A stretch of 64,000 nt of DNA from Methyloversatilis discipulorum. GTDB lineage: Bacteria > Pseudomonadota > Gammaproteobacteria > Burkholderiales > Rhodocyclaceae. Below the pieces are notes generated by a model that saw nothing but the letters and a program-made list of their open reading frames with translations, was not told the origin of the DNA and ran no database searches. The translations under genes and the position numbers were made by a program. The DNA lies in NCBI RefSeq assembly GCF_000527135.1, contig NZ_AZUP01000001.1, forward strand, positions 4,241,535-4,305,534, given 5' to 3'. The first letter of the stretch is position 1. Every line of letters begins with the position of its first letter. Of the stretch, positions 1 to 8,081 are shown piece after piece.

Positions 1-288
1 GGCGGTCCATTCCGGTCCGCTGGCGAACAGTGCGTCAATGTCGGCCTTCGCCGGCTTCACGCCGGCACGCGCAAGCAGCGCCGTGCGCGCATCGCCCAAC
101 TGCGCGAGGCGGCCGTAGACCTCCGACTTGCGTGCGGCAAGCACGGGCAGGGTATCGACATCACCGGATTCGAGCGCGCGGCGCTCGGCATCGAGATGGC
201 CGATGGCCGCGCGCAAGGACGCGACCTCCTCGGTCATCAGTACGGACAGTCGCGCGGAAATCTGCGCGGCCAGTTCGTTCTGGGTCAT
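1..288 (-). CDS. flgN: Flagella synthesis chaperone FlgN (3' end cut by window edge)
   Basis: FlgN is the cytoplasmic export chaperone for the hook-filament junction proteins FlgK and FlgL, both encoded further along this window. The visible 96 residues begin MTQNELAAQISARLSVLMTE and continue as a charged, leucine-rich helical protein with no membrane segment, as expected for the family. The ATG shares one base with the flgM stop (TGATG), which fixes the start and implies translational coupling to flgM. The frame runs off the left edge, so about the last third of the usual 140-160 residues is missing. The call rests on composition, length and position after flgM. Confidence 0.85.
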   Translation of the reverse strand, partial: MTQNELAAQISARLSVLMTEEVASLRAAIGHLDAERRALESGDVDTLPVLAARKSEVYGRLAQLGDARTALLARAGVKPAKADIDALFASGPEWTA

Positions 289-602
289 CAGGTCGCCGGG
301 CGCGTATTCAGCATCTGGCGCACGCTTTCGATCAGGCTGTCGGCCACGCGATCGGCGTTGACCTTGAAGCGACCGTCGGCAATGGCCTGCTTGATTTCAT
401 CGACGCGAGCGCTGTCGACCACCGGCACATTGGCAATGGTCGATTCGAGCTCGCGCAGACGCGAGGAGGTGCTCGAAACATCGACCTGGGCACCCGCGGA
501 AGGCGTGGCCGAAGTCGAATTGGTCGGGGTGTTGCCCGACGAGTTGCGCGTGGTCGAAGTTGAAGTCGGACCAAGCGGCTTTCCAGTTCCGTCGATTTTC
601 AC
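288..602 (-). CDS. flgM: Anti-sigma-28 factor FlgM
   Basis: FlgM holds FliA (sigma-28) inactive until the hook is complete and is then exported through the flagellar secretion system. The 104-residue product has a disordered N-terminus rich in Ser, Thr, Gly and Pro. Its C-terminal half is helical (VDSARVDEIKQAIADGRFKV followed by NADRVADSLIESVRQML), the usual FliA-binding region. It starts at GTG, seven bases after an AAAGGG ribosome-binding site. A FliA-like promoter lies about 30 bases upstream and flgN is coupled downstream. This is the normal negative feedback loop in which FliA drives its own inhibitor. Confidence 0.95.
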   Translation of the reverse strand: MKIDGTGKPLGPTSTSTTRNSSGNTPTNSTSATPSAGAQVDVSSTSSRLRELESTIANVPVVDSARVDEIKQAIADGRFKVNADRVADSLIESVRQMLNTRPAT

Positions 603-633
603 GATGAACCCTTTCAGAAGACGTTCGATCGGT

Positions 634-661
634 ATTACGACGACGACACGACAAAACTTTA
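634..661 (-). promoter_or_regulatory. Candidate FliA (sigma-28) promoter of flgM-flgN
   Basis: On the minus strand the sequence reads TAAAGTTT (654-661), an exact match to the sigma-28 -35 consensus, then 12 bases, then GTCGTAAT (634-641). The last block only partly matches GCCGATAA, and the spacer is one base longer than the usual 11. Predicted transcription would begin about 25 bases upstream of the flgM GTG. The perfect -35 box and the target gene support it; the weak -10 lowers confidence. Confidence 0.5.
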
Positions 662-744
662 GAACTTTTTGTAGGGAGCCGTCTTACACCGATGCCTGAT
701 GCGCACTATATCAAGCACCGACGCGGCTGGCCGTCGAACAGACC

Positions 745-1425
745 CTAATAGATCACTTCGACGAGACCGCCCGGACGTGCTACGCCGCTCACCACCTGAC
801 CGCTGCCGGTGCGGATCTGCACTGTCTGGCCTGACTGCGCGGTGGCCAGCGCACGGCCATCGTGACTGACCGAGAAGCCGTTGCCGCGTGCGAACAGTTT
901 CACGATCTGCCCCTGTTGCACGGCGACCGGTGCGCGCAGCCAGTCGGCGCGCAGCGGCTGGCCGGCACCGATGGCGACATTCACCGACTGCCCGACGGCC
1001 TGCTGAGGATCGGTAATCATGTTCGGCGGCAGTTCGGTGAGGTCGCCGCGCATGAAGGCGTAATCGCCGTCGGCCACCACCTGGCCACGGCCCAGCGCGC
1101 GCGCTGCGACGAGATAGTCACCTTCGATGCGAACGCGCGACGGAATGTAGACGGTCCAGTTGGCGCCGGCGAGGCAGCGTACGCCGACGCTGACGCGACC
1201 CCAGGGTCGGGCGCCCGGCGGCAGGAAGGGCTCGTGCGCCGTGCAGGCTGCCAACGCGATCCGCGCGTCCGGCTGGCCGACTTCGACCACAGCCTTGCCC
1301 GGCATGCTTGCCGCCTGCGCGGTCAGGTACTGGCTGACGGTAGCGCGCAGCGCCTCCGGTGAGGTCTGTGCCTGCGCGCTGGAGCACAGGGCAAGCAGCA
1401 GCATGAGAAGAGGACGGCGGAACAT
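745..1425 (-). CDS. flgA: P-ring assembly chaperone FlgA
   Basis: FlgA is the periplasmic chaperone needed to assemble FlgI into the flagellar P ring. The 226-residue protein opens with a Sec signal peptide (MFRRPLLMLLLALCSSAQA). A SAF-like domain follows in the C-terminal half (ARALGRGQVVADGDYAFMRG; AIGAGQPLRADWLR), and the protein ends GLVEVIY, typical of FlgA. An in-frame ATG nine codons upstream exists, but this start has an AGGAGA ribosome-binding site and places the signal peptide at the N-terminus. It diverges from flgB and has a candidate sigma-54 promoter 31 bases ahead. Confidence 0.93.
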   Translation of the reverse strand: MFRRPLLMLLLALCSSAQAQTSPEALRATVSQYLTAQAASMPGKAVVEVGQPDARIALAACTAHEPFLPPGARPWGRVSVGVRCLAGANWTVYIPSRVRIEGDYLVAARALGRGQVVADGDYAFMRGDLTELPPNMITDPQQAVGQSVNVAIGAGQPLRADWLRAPVAVQQGQIVKLFARGNGFSVSHDGRALATAQSGQTVQIRTGSGQVVSGVARPGGLVEVIY

Positions 1426-1466
1426 GGACGGATCTCCTGGCGATGGATGCATTCGATCACGCCGCT

Positions 1467-1482
1467 TGCAAGGTCGATGCCG
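1467..1482 (-). promoter_or_regulatory. Candidate sigma-54 promoter of flgA
   Basis: Read on the minus strand, GGCATCGACCTTGC has GG and GC exactly 10 bases apart, with GGCA at -24 and TTGCA at -12. The first base of the -24 box is C, not T. The predicted transcription start near 1456 leaves a leader of about 31 bases before the flgA ATG. It points away from the flgB sigma-54 promoter, so both could share activator sites between them. Confidence 0.55.
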
Positions 1483-1545
1483 GAAATAGCGGGTGAAGCA
1501 CAGTTCTGTTCCGCTGCGCGGTGCCCGGAGCGAGCCGTGCGCCCG

Positions 1546-1684
1546 TTGCCGCAGGGAAAATCCTTTTCCGGCAAGGGTTTGAAGGCGGGTTGTTCGGTTT
1601 TGCGCGGCAAACCTTGCCGCTTCGAGGCGGCAGAAGACGAGGAAAGGCGGGGTGCGAACAGTCCTTTTTTGCCGTTTCCGGCAG
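1546..1684. promoter_or_regulatory. CGGCAA/TTGCCG hexamer array, candidate enhancer between flgA and flgB
   Basis: Exact CGGCAA or TTGCCG hexamers occur at 1546-1551, 1569-1574, 1605-1610, 1614-1619 and 1669-1674. One-base variants (CGGCAG) lie at 1628-1633 and 1679-1684. Two exact copies form a tight inverted repeat at 1605-1619, where CGGCAA and TTGCCG are three bases apart. At about 66% GC I would expect roughly 0.1 exact hits in this span. The array sits between two divergent sigma-54 promoters, as expected for binding sites of an enhancer-binding protein of the FlrC/FleQ type. That role is inferred. The surrounding 310-bp gap (1426-1735) holds no gene that I can support. Confidence 0.5.
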
Positions 1685-1705
1685 CACCTCGGCGCTTAAA
1701 GTCAT

Positions 1706-1721
1706 TGGCACGATAGCTGCA
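1706..1721 (+). promoter_or_regulatory. Sigma-54 promoter of the flgB operon
   Basis: The sequence TTGGCACGATAGCTGCAA (1705-1722) matches the sigma-54 consensus almost base for base, with GG (1707-1708) and GC (1719-1720) exactly 10 bases apart. Only the first T of TTGC differs. Transcription would start near 1732, four bases before the flgB ATG, leaving almost no leader. Confidence 0.8.
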
Positions 1722-1735
1722 ATGGACTGCACATC

Positions 1736-2143
1736 ATGCCGACACCTCTCGACCGACATCTCAACCTGCATCAAGCCGCCCTCGGCGTGCGCGCCGCGCG
1801 CCAGCAGCAGCTGGCGTCGAACATCGCCAACGCCGATACGCCGCACTACAAGGCACGCGATATCGAGTTCCGGAGTGCGCTCGAAAGCGCGCTGGGCGGC
1901 AAGCTCGGTGGGCCGGTGGAACTGGCGCGTACTTCCAGCTCGCACATCGAAGCCAAGGGCAGCGGCGCACTTGATCAGTCGATGAAGTACCGCACCGAAA
2001 CGCAGTCCAGCGTCGATGGCAACACGGTAGATATGGACGTCGAGCGCGCGGCATTCGCCGAGAACTCGGTGCAGTACGAAGCGCTGCTCACCTTCATCAG
2101 CGGTCGCCTGCGCACGATGCAGCAGGCGATCCAGGGCCAGTAA
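1736..2143 (+). CDS. flgB: Flagellar proximal rod protein FlgB
   Basis: FlgB forms part of the proximal rod that crosses the periplasm. The 135-residue protein shows the N-terminal rod signature (LASNIANADTPHYKARDIEF) and the C-terminal helix that packs against it (VDMDVERAAFAENSVQYEALLTFISGRLRTMQQAIQGQ). The length is normal. The ATG has no ribosome-binding site and lies about four bases from the predicted sigma-54 start point. No other in-frame start keeps the conserved N-terminus, so translation may be effectively leaderless. It is the first gene of flgBCDEFGHIJ; flgC follows after 12 bases. Confidence 0.95.
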   Translation: MPTPLDRHLNLHQAALGVRAARQQQLASNIANADTPHYKARDIEFRSALESALGGKLGGPVELARTSSSHIEAKGSGALDQSMKYRTETQSSVDGNTVDMDVERAAFAENSVQYEALLTFISGRLRTMQQAIQGQ

Positions 2144-2155
2144 GGAGGCTGAACC

Positions 2156-2569
2156 ATGGCAGGAAACATGTTCAACGTGTTCGGTATCGCCGGTTCGGCA
2201 CTGACTGCGCAGTCGGTGCGACTGAACACGACGTCGAGCAATCTCGCCAACGCCGACTCCGTGACCACGGCCAACGGCCAGCCCTACCGCGCCAAGCAGG
2301 TGGTGTTCGAAATGAAGCCGATCGCCGACGGCGGCGAAGCCAGCGGTGTGCGCGTGACGCAGATCGTCGAGAGCGCGGCGCCGCTGCGCAGCACCTACGA
2401 CCCGACCAACCCGGCTGCCAACGCCGACGGCTACGTGCAGATGCCCAACGTCAATGTCGTGGAGGAGATGGTCAACATGATTTCCGCCTCCCGCTCGTAT
2501 CAGACCAACGCGGAAATGATGAATACCGCGAAGCAGCTGATGCTCAAGACCCTCACCATCGGACAGTAA
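2156..2569 (+). CDS. flgC: Flagellar proximal rod protein FlgC
   Basis: FlgC is a proximal rod subunit polymerising with FlgB and FlgF. The 137-residue product has the rod/hook N-terminal motif ([23 protein letters not shown], residues about 25-47). It ends with the conserved block around [25 protein letters not shown], shared by the FlgC/FlgE/FlgG family. A strong AAGGAGG ribosome-binding site precedes the ATG, in clear contrast to flgB. It lies 12 bases after flgB and 10 before flgD, within the same operon. Confidence 0.96.
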   Translation: MAGNMFNVFGIAGSALTAQSVRLNTTSSNLANADSVTTANGQPYRAKQVVFEMKPIADGGEASGVRVTQIVESAAPLRSTYDPTNPAANADGYVQMPNVNVVEEMVNMISASRSYQTNAEMMNTAKQLMLKTLTIGQ

Positions 2570-2579
2570 GGACAACGCC

Positions 2580-3257
2580 ATGGCTACCAATCCCGTCAAT
2601 GGCAATTCTGCCGCCGACCTCTACAGCTCACTGAACACGACGCAGAAGCAGGCAACGTCAGAACTCGATGCGGCGCAGAACCGCTTCCTGATGCTGCTCA
2701 CCACGCAGCTCAGAATGCAGGATCCGCTCAGCCCGATGGACAACGCGCAGGTCACCTCGCAGCTGGCGCAGATCAGCACCGTCGATGGCATCACCAAGCT
2801 CAACAGCACGCTGGAAAAGATGATGGAGAGCACCAGCGATGCGCAGCACCTGCAGGCGACGGCGCTGGTCGGCCACGCGGTGCTGATCGAAGGTTCGGAC
2901 CTGAAGCTGGTCGAGGGGCAGTCGATGGGGGGGGTCGAGCTGACCACTCCGGCCGACGATGTCGTCGTCACCATCAAGGGTGCGAATGGCGTGATCGTCC
3001 GCGAGATGGCGTTGGGCGATCAGGAGGCCGGCATCACGCAATTCGTCTGGGACGGCAAGGACAACTCTGGCACGGCAGTTGCTCAGGATGGTTCGTACTC
3101 CTTCTCCGTGAAAGCGGTGCAGGGGGGCAAGACGCTGACCAGCACGCCGCTCGAACTCGCGGTGGTCGGCAGCGTCGAGCGCACCGGCGGTGTCACCCGC
3201 CTGAATGTGGGCCAGCAGGGGCTGGTCACGATGAACGACATCAAGCAGATCTACTGA
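2580..3257 (+). CDS. flgD: Hook capping protein FlgD
   Basis: FlgD forms the temporary scaffold at the hook tip that guides FlgE assembly and is then discarded. The 225-residue protein has the conserved N-terminal segment (RFLMLLTTQLRMQDPLSPMDNAQVTSQLAQISTVDGI). An FlgD Ig-like domain follows (GANGVIVREMALGDQEAGITQFVWDGKDNSG), then a tudor-like C-terminus. The length is standard. AAGGA lies just before the start. It sits between flgC and its substrate gene flgE. Confidence 0.95.
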   Translation: MATNPVNGNSAADLYSSLNTTQKQATSELDAAQNRFLMLLTTQLRMQDPLSPMDNAQVTSQLAQISTVDGITKLNSTLEKMMESTSDAQHLQATALVGHAVLIEGSDLKLVEGQSMGGVELTTPADDVVVTIKGANGVIVREMALGDQEAGITQFVWDGKDNSGTAVAQDGSYSFSVKAVQGGKTLTSTPLELAVVGSVERTGGVTRLNVGQQGLVTMNDIKQIY

Positions 3258-3271
3258 TCGGGAGTTGAATC

Positions 3272-4489
3272 ATGGCCTTCCAGCAAGGACTTTCCGGACT
3301 GAACATCGCCTCCAAGGCGCTCGACGCGATCAGCAACAACGTCGCGAACTCGACCACCGTGGGTTTCAAGCAGTCGCAGGCACAATTTGCCGACATCTAC
3401 GCGACCACGCTGGGCGGCGGCGGTTCGGCCCAGATCGGTATCGGCGCTCGGGTGAATGGCGTTGCCCAGCAGTTCGCGCAGGGCAACATCACCGTCACCA
3501 GCAATCCGCTGGACATCGCCATCAACGGTGAGGGCTTCTTCCGGATGAGCGACAACGGCGACGTGCTCTACACGCGCAACGGTCAGTTCTCGGTCGATAA
3601 GCAGGGCTACATCGTCAATGGCTCCGGTTACCGGCTCACCGGTTACGGCACCGACGCCAACGACAACATCGTGGTGACTGCACCGATCGATCTGCGCATC
3701 GACACTGCGCTGTCAGGTGCCGAACCGACGTCGACCACGGCGGCCGACCTCGCGGTCAACCTCGACTCGCGACTGTCGCCGCCGGTCACGGCGCCGTTCT
3801 CGACCGCAGACACGTCGAGCTTCTCGTATTCCACGTCGATGACCACCTACGACTCGCTCGGCAATCCGCATGTGATGTCGATGTACTTCGTCAAGTCGGC
3901 CACGCCGAACCAGTGGGATCTCCATACGACGCTGGACGGTGGCGCGCCGACGGCAGCGACCACCCTGACCTTTAATTCGAACGGTGGTCTGGTCGGCCCG
4001 TCCACGGTGGCGCAGTCCTTCGCCATCACCACCGGCGCCACCACGCCGCTGACCTTCGATCTCAACCTCGGCAACTCGACCCAGTACGGCACCACGTTCA
4101 GCGTGAATGCTGTTGCGCAGGATGGCTATACCTCGGGTCGGCTGTCCGGCCTCAGCGTGTCGCCGGAAGGCATCATCCAGGGGCGCTATACCAATGGCCA
4201 GTCGCGCACGCTGGGTCAGGTCGTGCTCGCCTCGTTCCAGAATCCGGATGGCATGGTGCAGCTGGGCAGCAACGCCTGGGCGGAAACCTCCTTCTCCGGT
4301 CCGCCGGCCGTCGGTGAGCCCGGCACGGGCAATCGCGGCGGTCTGCAGCCGGGCGCGGTCGAGGACTCCAACGTCGACCTCACCGCCGAGCTGGTTAACA
4401 TGATCACGCAGCAGCGCGCCTATCAGGCGAACGCGCAATCGATCAAGACGCAGGATCAGATCATGCAGACGCTGGTGAACCTGCGCTGA
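3272..4489 (+). CDS. flgE: Flagellar hook protein FlgE
   Basis: FlgE is the structural subunit of the hook, the universal joint between rod and filament. The 405-residue protein carries the N-terminal rod/hook motif (LDAISNNVANSTTVGFKQSQ), the hook domain (LDIAINGEGFFRMSDNGDVLYTRNG), a variable Thr/Ser-rich middle, and the conserved C-terminus (VDLTAELVNMITQQRAYQANAQSIKTQDQIMQTLVNLR). The length is normal for betaproteobacteria. The 145-base gap after it holds a GC-rich repeat rather than a clear terminator. Confidence 0.97.
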   Translation: MAFQQGLSGLNIASKALDAISNNVANSTTVGFKQSQAQFADIYATTLGGGGSAQIGIGARVNGVAQQFAQGNITVTSNPLDIAINGEGFFRMSDNGDVLYTRNGQFSVDKQGYIVNGSGYRLTGYGTDANDNIVVTAPIDLRIDTALSGAEPTSTTAADLAVNLDSRLSPPVTAPFSTADTSSFSYSTSMTTYDSLGNPHVMSMYFVKSATPNQWDLHTTLDGGAPTAATTLTFNSNGGLVGPSTVAQSFAITTGATTPLTFDLNLGNSTQYGTTFSVNAVAQDGYTSGRLSGLSVSPEGIIQGRYTNGQSRTLGQVVLASFQNPDGMVQLGSNAWAETSFSGPPAVGEPGTGNRGGLQPGAVEDSNVDLTAELVNMITQQRAYQANAQSIKTQDQIMQTLVNLR

Positions 4490-4490
4490 G

Positions 4491-4584
4491 TTGAAATTGC
4501 CCCCACGCTCACGTCGTTCGCTGCCCCCCGAGGGGGCTGCGCTCGCCCTTGGGGCGGCCCTGCGGGCGGCGCGGCGCTTGCTTC
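4491..4584. repeat. Dispersed GC-rich intergenic repeat between flgE and flgF
   Basis: The flgE-flgF gap begins TTGAAATTGCCCCCACGC and contains a C/G-tract hairpin (CCCCC, three bases, GGGGG), then TTGGGGCGGCCC and GCGGGCGGCG. I recognise this as a repeat common downstream of genes in Burkholderiales and Rhodocyclales genomes. No second copy was noticed in this window, so family membership comes from memory. As RNA it would fold strongly inside the operon and could damp readthrough from flgE to flgF. Confidence 0.6.
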
Positions 4585-4617
4585 GTGCGATTTGCCTGGA
4601 GCTTGGAGTCATCACAA

Positions 4618-4647
4618 ATGGATAGAGAACTGCCATGGACCGCGTGA
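4618..4647 (+). CDS. Possible 9-codon upstream ORF overlapping the flgF start
   Basis: An ATG at 4618 follows a GGAG ribosome-binding site by about 10 bases and reads MDRELPWTA before stopping at 4645-4647, ten bases inside flgF in another frame. The flgF ATG itself has only a weak purine tract ahead of it. Translation of the mini-ORF followed by re-initiation could set FlgF levels. There is no evidence that the peptide itself has a function. Confidence 0.25.
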   Translation: MDRELPWTA

Positions 4648-5375
4648 TCTATACCGCGATGACCGGCGCGAAGTGGACGATGGAGCGCCAGGCTTCGGTC
4701 GCCCACAATCTCGCCAATGCATCGACCACCGGCTATCGCGCGGAGGAGCACCGTCTGCGTGCCGTGCAGGTGCAGACCGAGGCGTTCGCGTCGCGCGCAT
4801 TCGTCATCGACGCCAGCGTGAAGAACGACTACACGCCGGGCGCGCTGCAGCAGACCGGGCGCTCATACGACATGGCGATACAGGGCAAGGGCTGGTTCAC
4901 GCTGGCCATGCCTGACGGCACCGAGGCCTACACGCGCAACGGCCACTTCCAGGTCAGCCCGACCGGCATCCTGCAGAACCATGAGGGTATTCCTCTGCAG
5001 GGCGAGACCGGTCCGATCACCGTGCCGCCGGACACCGAGGTGACGCTGGGGGCCGACGGCACGCTGTCTGCCGTGCAGCGCACCGGCGGCGTGAACCAGG
5101 TCAACCCGATCGGCCGTCTGAAGCTGGTCGATCCGCCCGAGAACACACTCAAGCGCGGCGACGACGGCTTGTTCCGCTCGACTGCACCCGGACTGCAGCC
5201 GCAGGCACAGAACGTGCGTGTCGTCGGCGGCTACCTCGAAGGCAGCAATGTGAATGTGGTCGATCAGGTGGTGGCAATGATTTCGCTGTCCCGCCAGTTC
5301 GAGATGCAGACCAAGATGCTGCAGACCGCCGAACGCAACGACCAGGCTGCCTCGCAGGTTCTGGGCAACAACTGA
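4635..5375 (+). CDS. flgF: Flagellar proximal rod protein FlgF
   Basis: FlgF is a proximal rod subunit. The 246-residue protein contains the rod N-terminal signature (ASVAHNLANASTTGYRAEEH), the central domain (YDMAIQGKGWFTLAMPDGTEAYTRNGHF) and the C-terminal block (YLEGSNVNVVDQVVAMISLSRQFEMQTKMLQTAE). The length matches the family. The start keeps the conserved MDR opening of FlgF. It is separated from flgE by the repeat and is followed by flgG after 18 bases. Confidence 0.96.
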   Translation: MDRVIYTAMTGAKWTMERQASVAHNLANASTTGYRAEEHRLRAVQVQTEAFASRAFVIDASVKNDYTPGALQQTGRSYDMAIQGKGWFTLAMPDGTEAYTRNGHFQVSPTGILQNHEGIPLQGETGPITVPPDTEVTLGADGTLSAVQRTGGVNQVNPIGRLKLVDPPENTLKRGDDGLFRSTAPGLQPQAQNVRVVGGYLEGSNVNVVDQVVAMISLSRQFEMQTKMLQTAERNDQAASQVLGNN

Positions 5376-5393
5376 CAACCGGAGTAACCGACC

Positions 5394-6176
5394 ATGATTC
5401 GCTCGCTGTGGATTGCCCGCACCGGCATGGATGCACATCAGACTCAGCTCGATGTCATCACCAACAACCTCGCGAACGTCAGTACCAACGGTTTCAAGCG
5501 TGCCCGCGCCGTGTTCGAGGATCTGCTGTACCAGACCATGCGTCAGCCGGGCGCGCTGAACACGCAACAGAACACCATTCCGTCGGGCCTGCAGATCGGT
5601 ACCGGCGTGCGTCCGGTGGCGACCGAACGGATCCATACGCAAGGCAATATCCAGCAGACCGGCGGTACGCTCGACGTGGCCATCCAGGGCGAAGGCTTCT
5701 TCCAGATCCAGATGCCGGACGGCACGCTGTCCTATACCCGTGACGGCGCTTTCCAGAAGGACGCGCAGGGCGTCATGGTTACCTCAAGCGGCTTCCCGGT
5801 GCAGCCGCAGATCACCATTCCGGCTGATGCAGTGTCGGTCACCATCGGCCGTGATGGCGTGGTGAGCGTGCTGCAGGCCGGTCAGAACGCGCCGACCCAG
5901 ATCGGCCAGCTGCAACTGGCGACCTTCGTGAATACCGGTGGCCTGCAGAGCGTCGGCGAAAACCTGTTCGTCGAAACCGCCTCCAGCGGCGTGCCGACGC
6001 CGAACACCCCGGGCACCAATGGCGCCGGCCTGCTCAATCAGGGCTTCGTCGAAACGTCGAACGTGAACGTGGTCGAGGAACTGGTGAACATGATCCAGAC
6101 CCAGCGCGCCTACGAAATCAACTCGCGCGCCATCCAGACGTCGGACCAGATGCTGGCCCGACTGACCCAGCTGTAA
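5394..6176 (+). CDS. flgG: Flagellar distal rod protein FlgG
   Basis: FlgG builds the distal rod that passes through the P and L rings. The 260-residue protein begins [20 protein letters not shown], very close to the family consensus. It carries [46 protein letters not shown] and the C-terminal [20 protein letters not shown]. The length is exactly typical. It is followed after 20 bases by flgH. Confidence 0.97.
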   Translation: MIRSLWIARTGMDAHQTQLDVITNNLANVSTNGFKRARAVFEDLLYQTMRQPGALNTQQNTIPSGLQIGTGVRPVATERIHTQGNIQQTGGTLDVAIQGEGFFQIQMPDGTLSYTRDGAFQKDAQGVMVTSSGFPVQPQITIPADAVSVTIGRDGVVSVLQAGQNAPTQIGQLQLATFVNTGGLQSVGENLFVETASSGVPTPNTPGTNGAGLLNQGFVETSNVNVVEELVNMIQTQRAYEINSRAIQTSDQMLARLTQL

Positions 6177-6196
6177 GAGATCCGGCGGAGACCACC

Positions 6197-6895
6197 ATGA
6201 ATGCCCAACGCCTTCACCTTGCCGCCCGCTGCGCAGGTTTTGCCGTGGTGCTGGTCGTGGCGGCAATGCTTGCCGGCTGCGTCACGACGACGCCGCCGAC
6301 CGCGGTGCATCAGCCGATGTCGGTGCGTCCGGAACCGCGTCCGCAGTATCAGACCAACGCTGGCGCGATCTTTCAGCCGGGCGCCGTGCGACCGCTGTTC
6401 GAGGACCGTCGCGCGCGCATGGTCGGCGACACGCTGGTGATCAACCTGAGCGAGCGCACGCAGGCGGCGAAGAAGTCGTCGAGCTCGGCTGATCGCTCGC
6501 AGGACATCGAGGTCAGCGTGCCGCGCATCGCCGGCGTGCCGCTCAAGGGCGCACAGGGCATCGGCGTGCAGGCGAACAGCGAGAACGTGTTCGCCGGCAA
6601 GGGCGCGTCCTCGGCCGACAACAACTTCACTGGCACCATCACCGTCACCGTGATCGAGGTGCTGCCGAACGGCAATCTGCTGGTGTCCGGTGAGAAGAAG
6701 GTCGCGATCAACCAGGGCGACGAGTACATCCGCTTCTCCGGCGTCGTGAATCCGACCCAGGTGACCGCGGCGAACACGGTGCAGTCCACCCAGGTGGCCG
6801 ATGCGCGCATCGAGTACCGCGCCACCGGCTATATCGACGAGGCGCAGGTGATGGGCTGGCTGGGCCGCTTCTTCCTGAGCTTCCTGCCGCTGTGA
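6197..6895 (+). CDS. flgH: Flagellar L-ring lipoprotein FlgH
   Basis: FlgH forms the L ring, the outer-membrane bushing of the basal body. The 232-residue precursor has a lipoprotein signal with lipobox LAGC (cysteine near residue 30). The conserved regions follow: [29 protein letters not shown], then [29 protein letters not shown], ending with [21 protein letters not shown]. The order flgH-flgI-flgJ (L ring, P ring, rod cap/muramidase) is standard. Confidence 0.96.
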   Translation: MNAQRLHLAARCAGFAVVLVVAAMLAGCVTTTPPTAVHQPMSVRPEPRPQYQTNAGAIFQPGAVRPLFEDRRARMVGDTLVINLSERTQAAKKSSSSADRSQDIEVSVPRIAGVPLKGAQGIGVQANSENVFAGKGASSADNNFTGTITVTVIEVLPNGNLLVSGEKKVAINQGDEYIRFSGVVNPTQVTAANTVQSTQVADARIEYRATGYIDEAQVMGWLGRFFLSFLPL

Positions 6896-6983
6896 TGAGG
6901 AATCAGCCCTCTTTTCCGGCCATCGGGTTCCCGGTCGCCGGCGTATAAAAGGCACTGTACTGCCGCCCGGAAGGCGAACCGAA

Positions 6984-8081
6984 ATGAAGCGCTTCATCAC
7001 ATTCTTCCTGCTTGCATGGCTGGCCGCGCTGCCGGTCAGTGCCGAGCGCATCAAGGACCTGGCGTCGCTGTCAGGTGTGCGCAATAACCAGCTGGTCGGC
7101 TACGGCCTGGTGGTCGGCCTCGATGGCTCCGGTGACCAGACGACGCAGACGCCATTCACCGTGCAGAGCGTGATCAACATGCTCGGTAATATGGGGGTGA
7201 CCCTGCCGCCCGGGCAGAACCTGCAGCTGAAGAACGTCGCCGCGGTGATGGTGACTGCCAGCCTGCCGCCCTTTGCGCGGCCCGGTCAGGCGATGGACGT
7301 GACCGTGTCGTCGATGGGTAACGCCAAGAGCCTGCGTGGCGGCACCCTCGTGATGACGCCGCTCAAGGGGGCGGACGGCCAGATCTACGGCATGGCCCAG
7401 GGCAATGTGGTGGTCGGCGGCGCTGGCGCCTCGGCCGGTGGGTCGTCGGTCACCATCAATCACCTCTCGGTGGGCCGCATCGCCGGTGGCGCCACGGTCG
7501 AGCGTGCGGTGCCGACGGCCGTTGGTGAGGGCGATTTCATCAACCTCGAAACCCACACCACCGATTTCGGCACCACGCAGCGCATGGTCGACGCGATCAA
7601 CGGCAGTGCCGGTCCCGGCACCGCGGTGGCGGTCGACGCCCGGCGCATCCAGGTGCGTGCGCCGCTCGACCCGAACCAGCGCGTCGCCTTCATGAGCCGC
7701 ATCGAAAACCTCGACGTCACGCCGGCGCAACAGGCCGCCAAGGTGATCGTCAATTCGCGCACCGGTTCGGTGGTGATGAATCAGGCGGTCACGCTGGACA
7801 GCTGTGCGGTCGCGCACGGCAACCTGTCGGTCACGGTCAGTTCGGAGCCGGTGATCAGCCAGCCCGCACCGCTGTCCGGCGGGCAGACCGTGGTGGCCGA
7901 ACGCAACCAGATAGACATCCAGCAGGAAGGCAGCGCGCTGATCAACGTGAAGAAGGGCGCCAACCTGTCAGAGGTCGTCCGTGCGCTGAACGCGCTGGGC
8001 GCCAATCCGCAGGACCTCATCATCATCCTGCAGGCGATGAAGGCGGCCGGCGCGCTGCGCGCCGAACTGGAAGTGATCTGA
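6984..8081 (+). CDS. flgI: Flagellar P-ring protein FlgI
   Basis: FlgI polymerises around the rod in the periplasm to form the P ring, using FlgA as chaperone. The 365-residue precursor has a Sec signal peptide ([21 protein letters not shown]) and the hallmark start of the mature protein ([20 protein letters not shown]). The length is normal. An 88-base gap separates it from flgH. A GGAAGG ribosome-binding site lies about 10 bases ahead. Its TGA shares one base with the flgJ ATG, indicating translational coupling. Confidence 0.97.
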   Translation: MKRFITFFLLAWLAALPVSAERIKDLASLSGVRNNQLVGYGLVVGLDGSGDQTTQTPFTVQSVINMLGNMGVTLPPGQNLQLKNVAAVMVTASLPPFARPGQAMDVTVSSMGNAKSLRGGTLVMTPLKGADGQIYGMAQGNVVVGGAGASAGGSSVTINHLSVGRIAGGATVERAVPTAVGEGDFINLETHTTDFGTTQRMVDAINGSAGPGTAVAVDARRIQVRAPLDPNQRVAFMSRIENLDVTPAQQAAKVIVNSRTGSVVMNQAVTLDSCAVAHGNLSVTVSSEPVISQPAPLSGGQTVVAERNQIDIQQEGSALINVKKGANLSEVVRALNALGANPQDLIIILQAMKAAGALRAELEVI

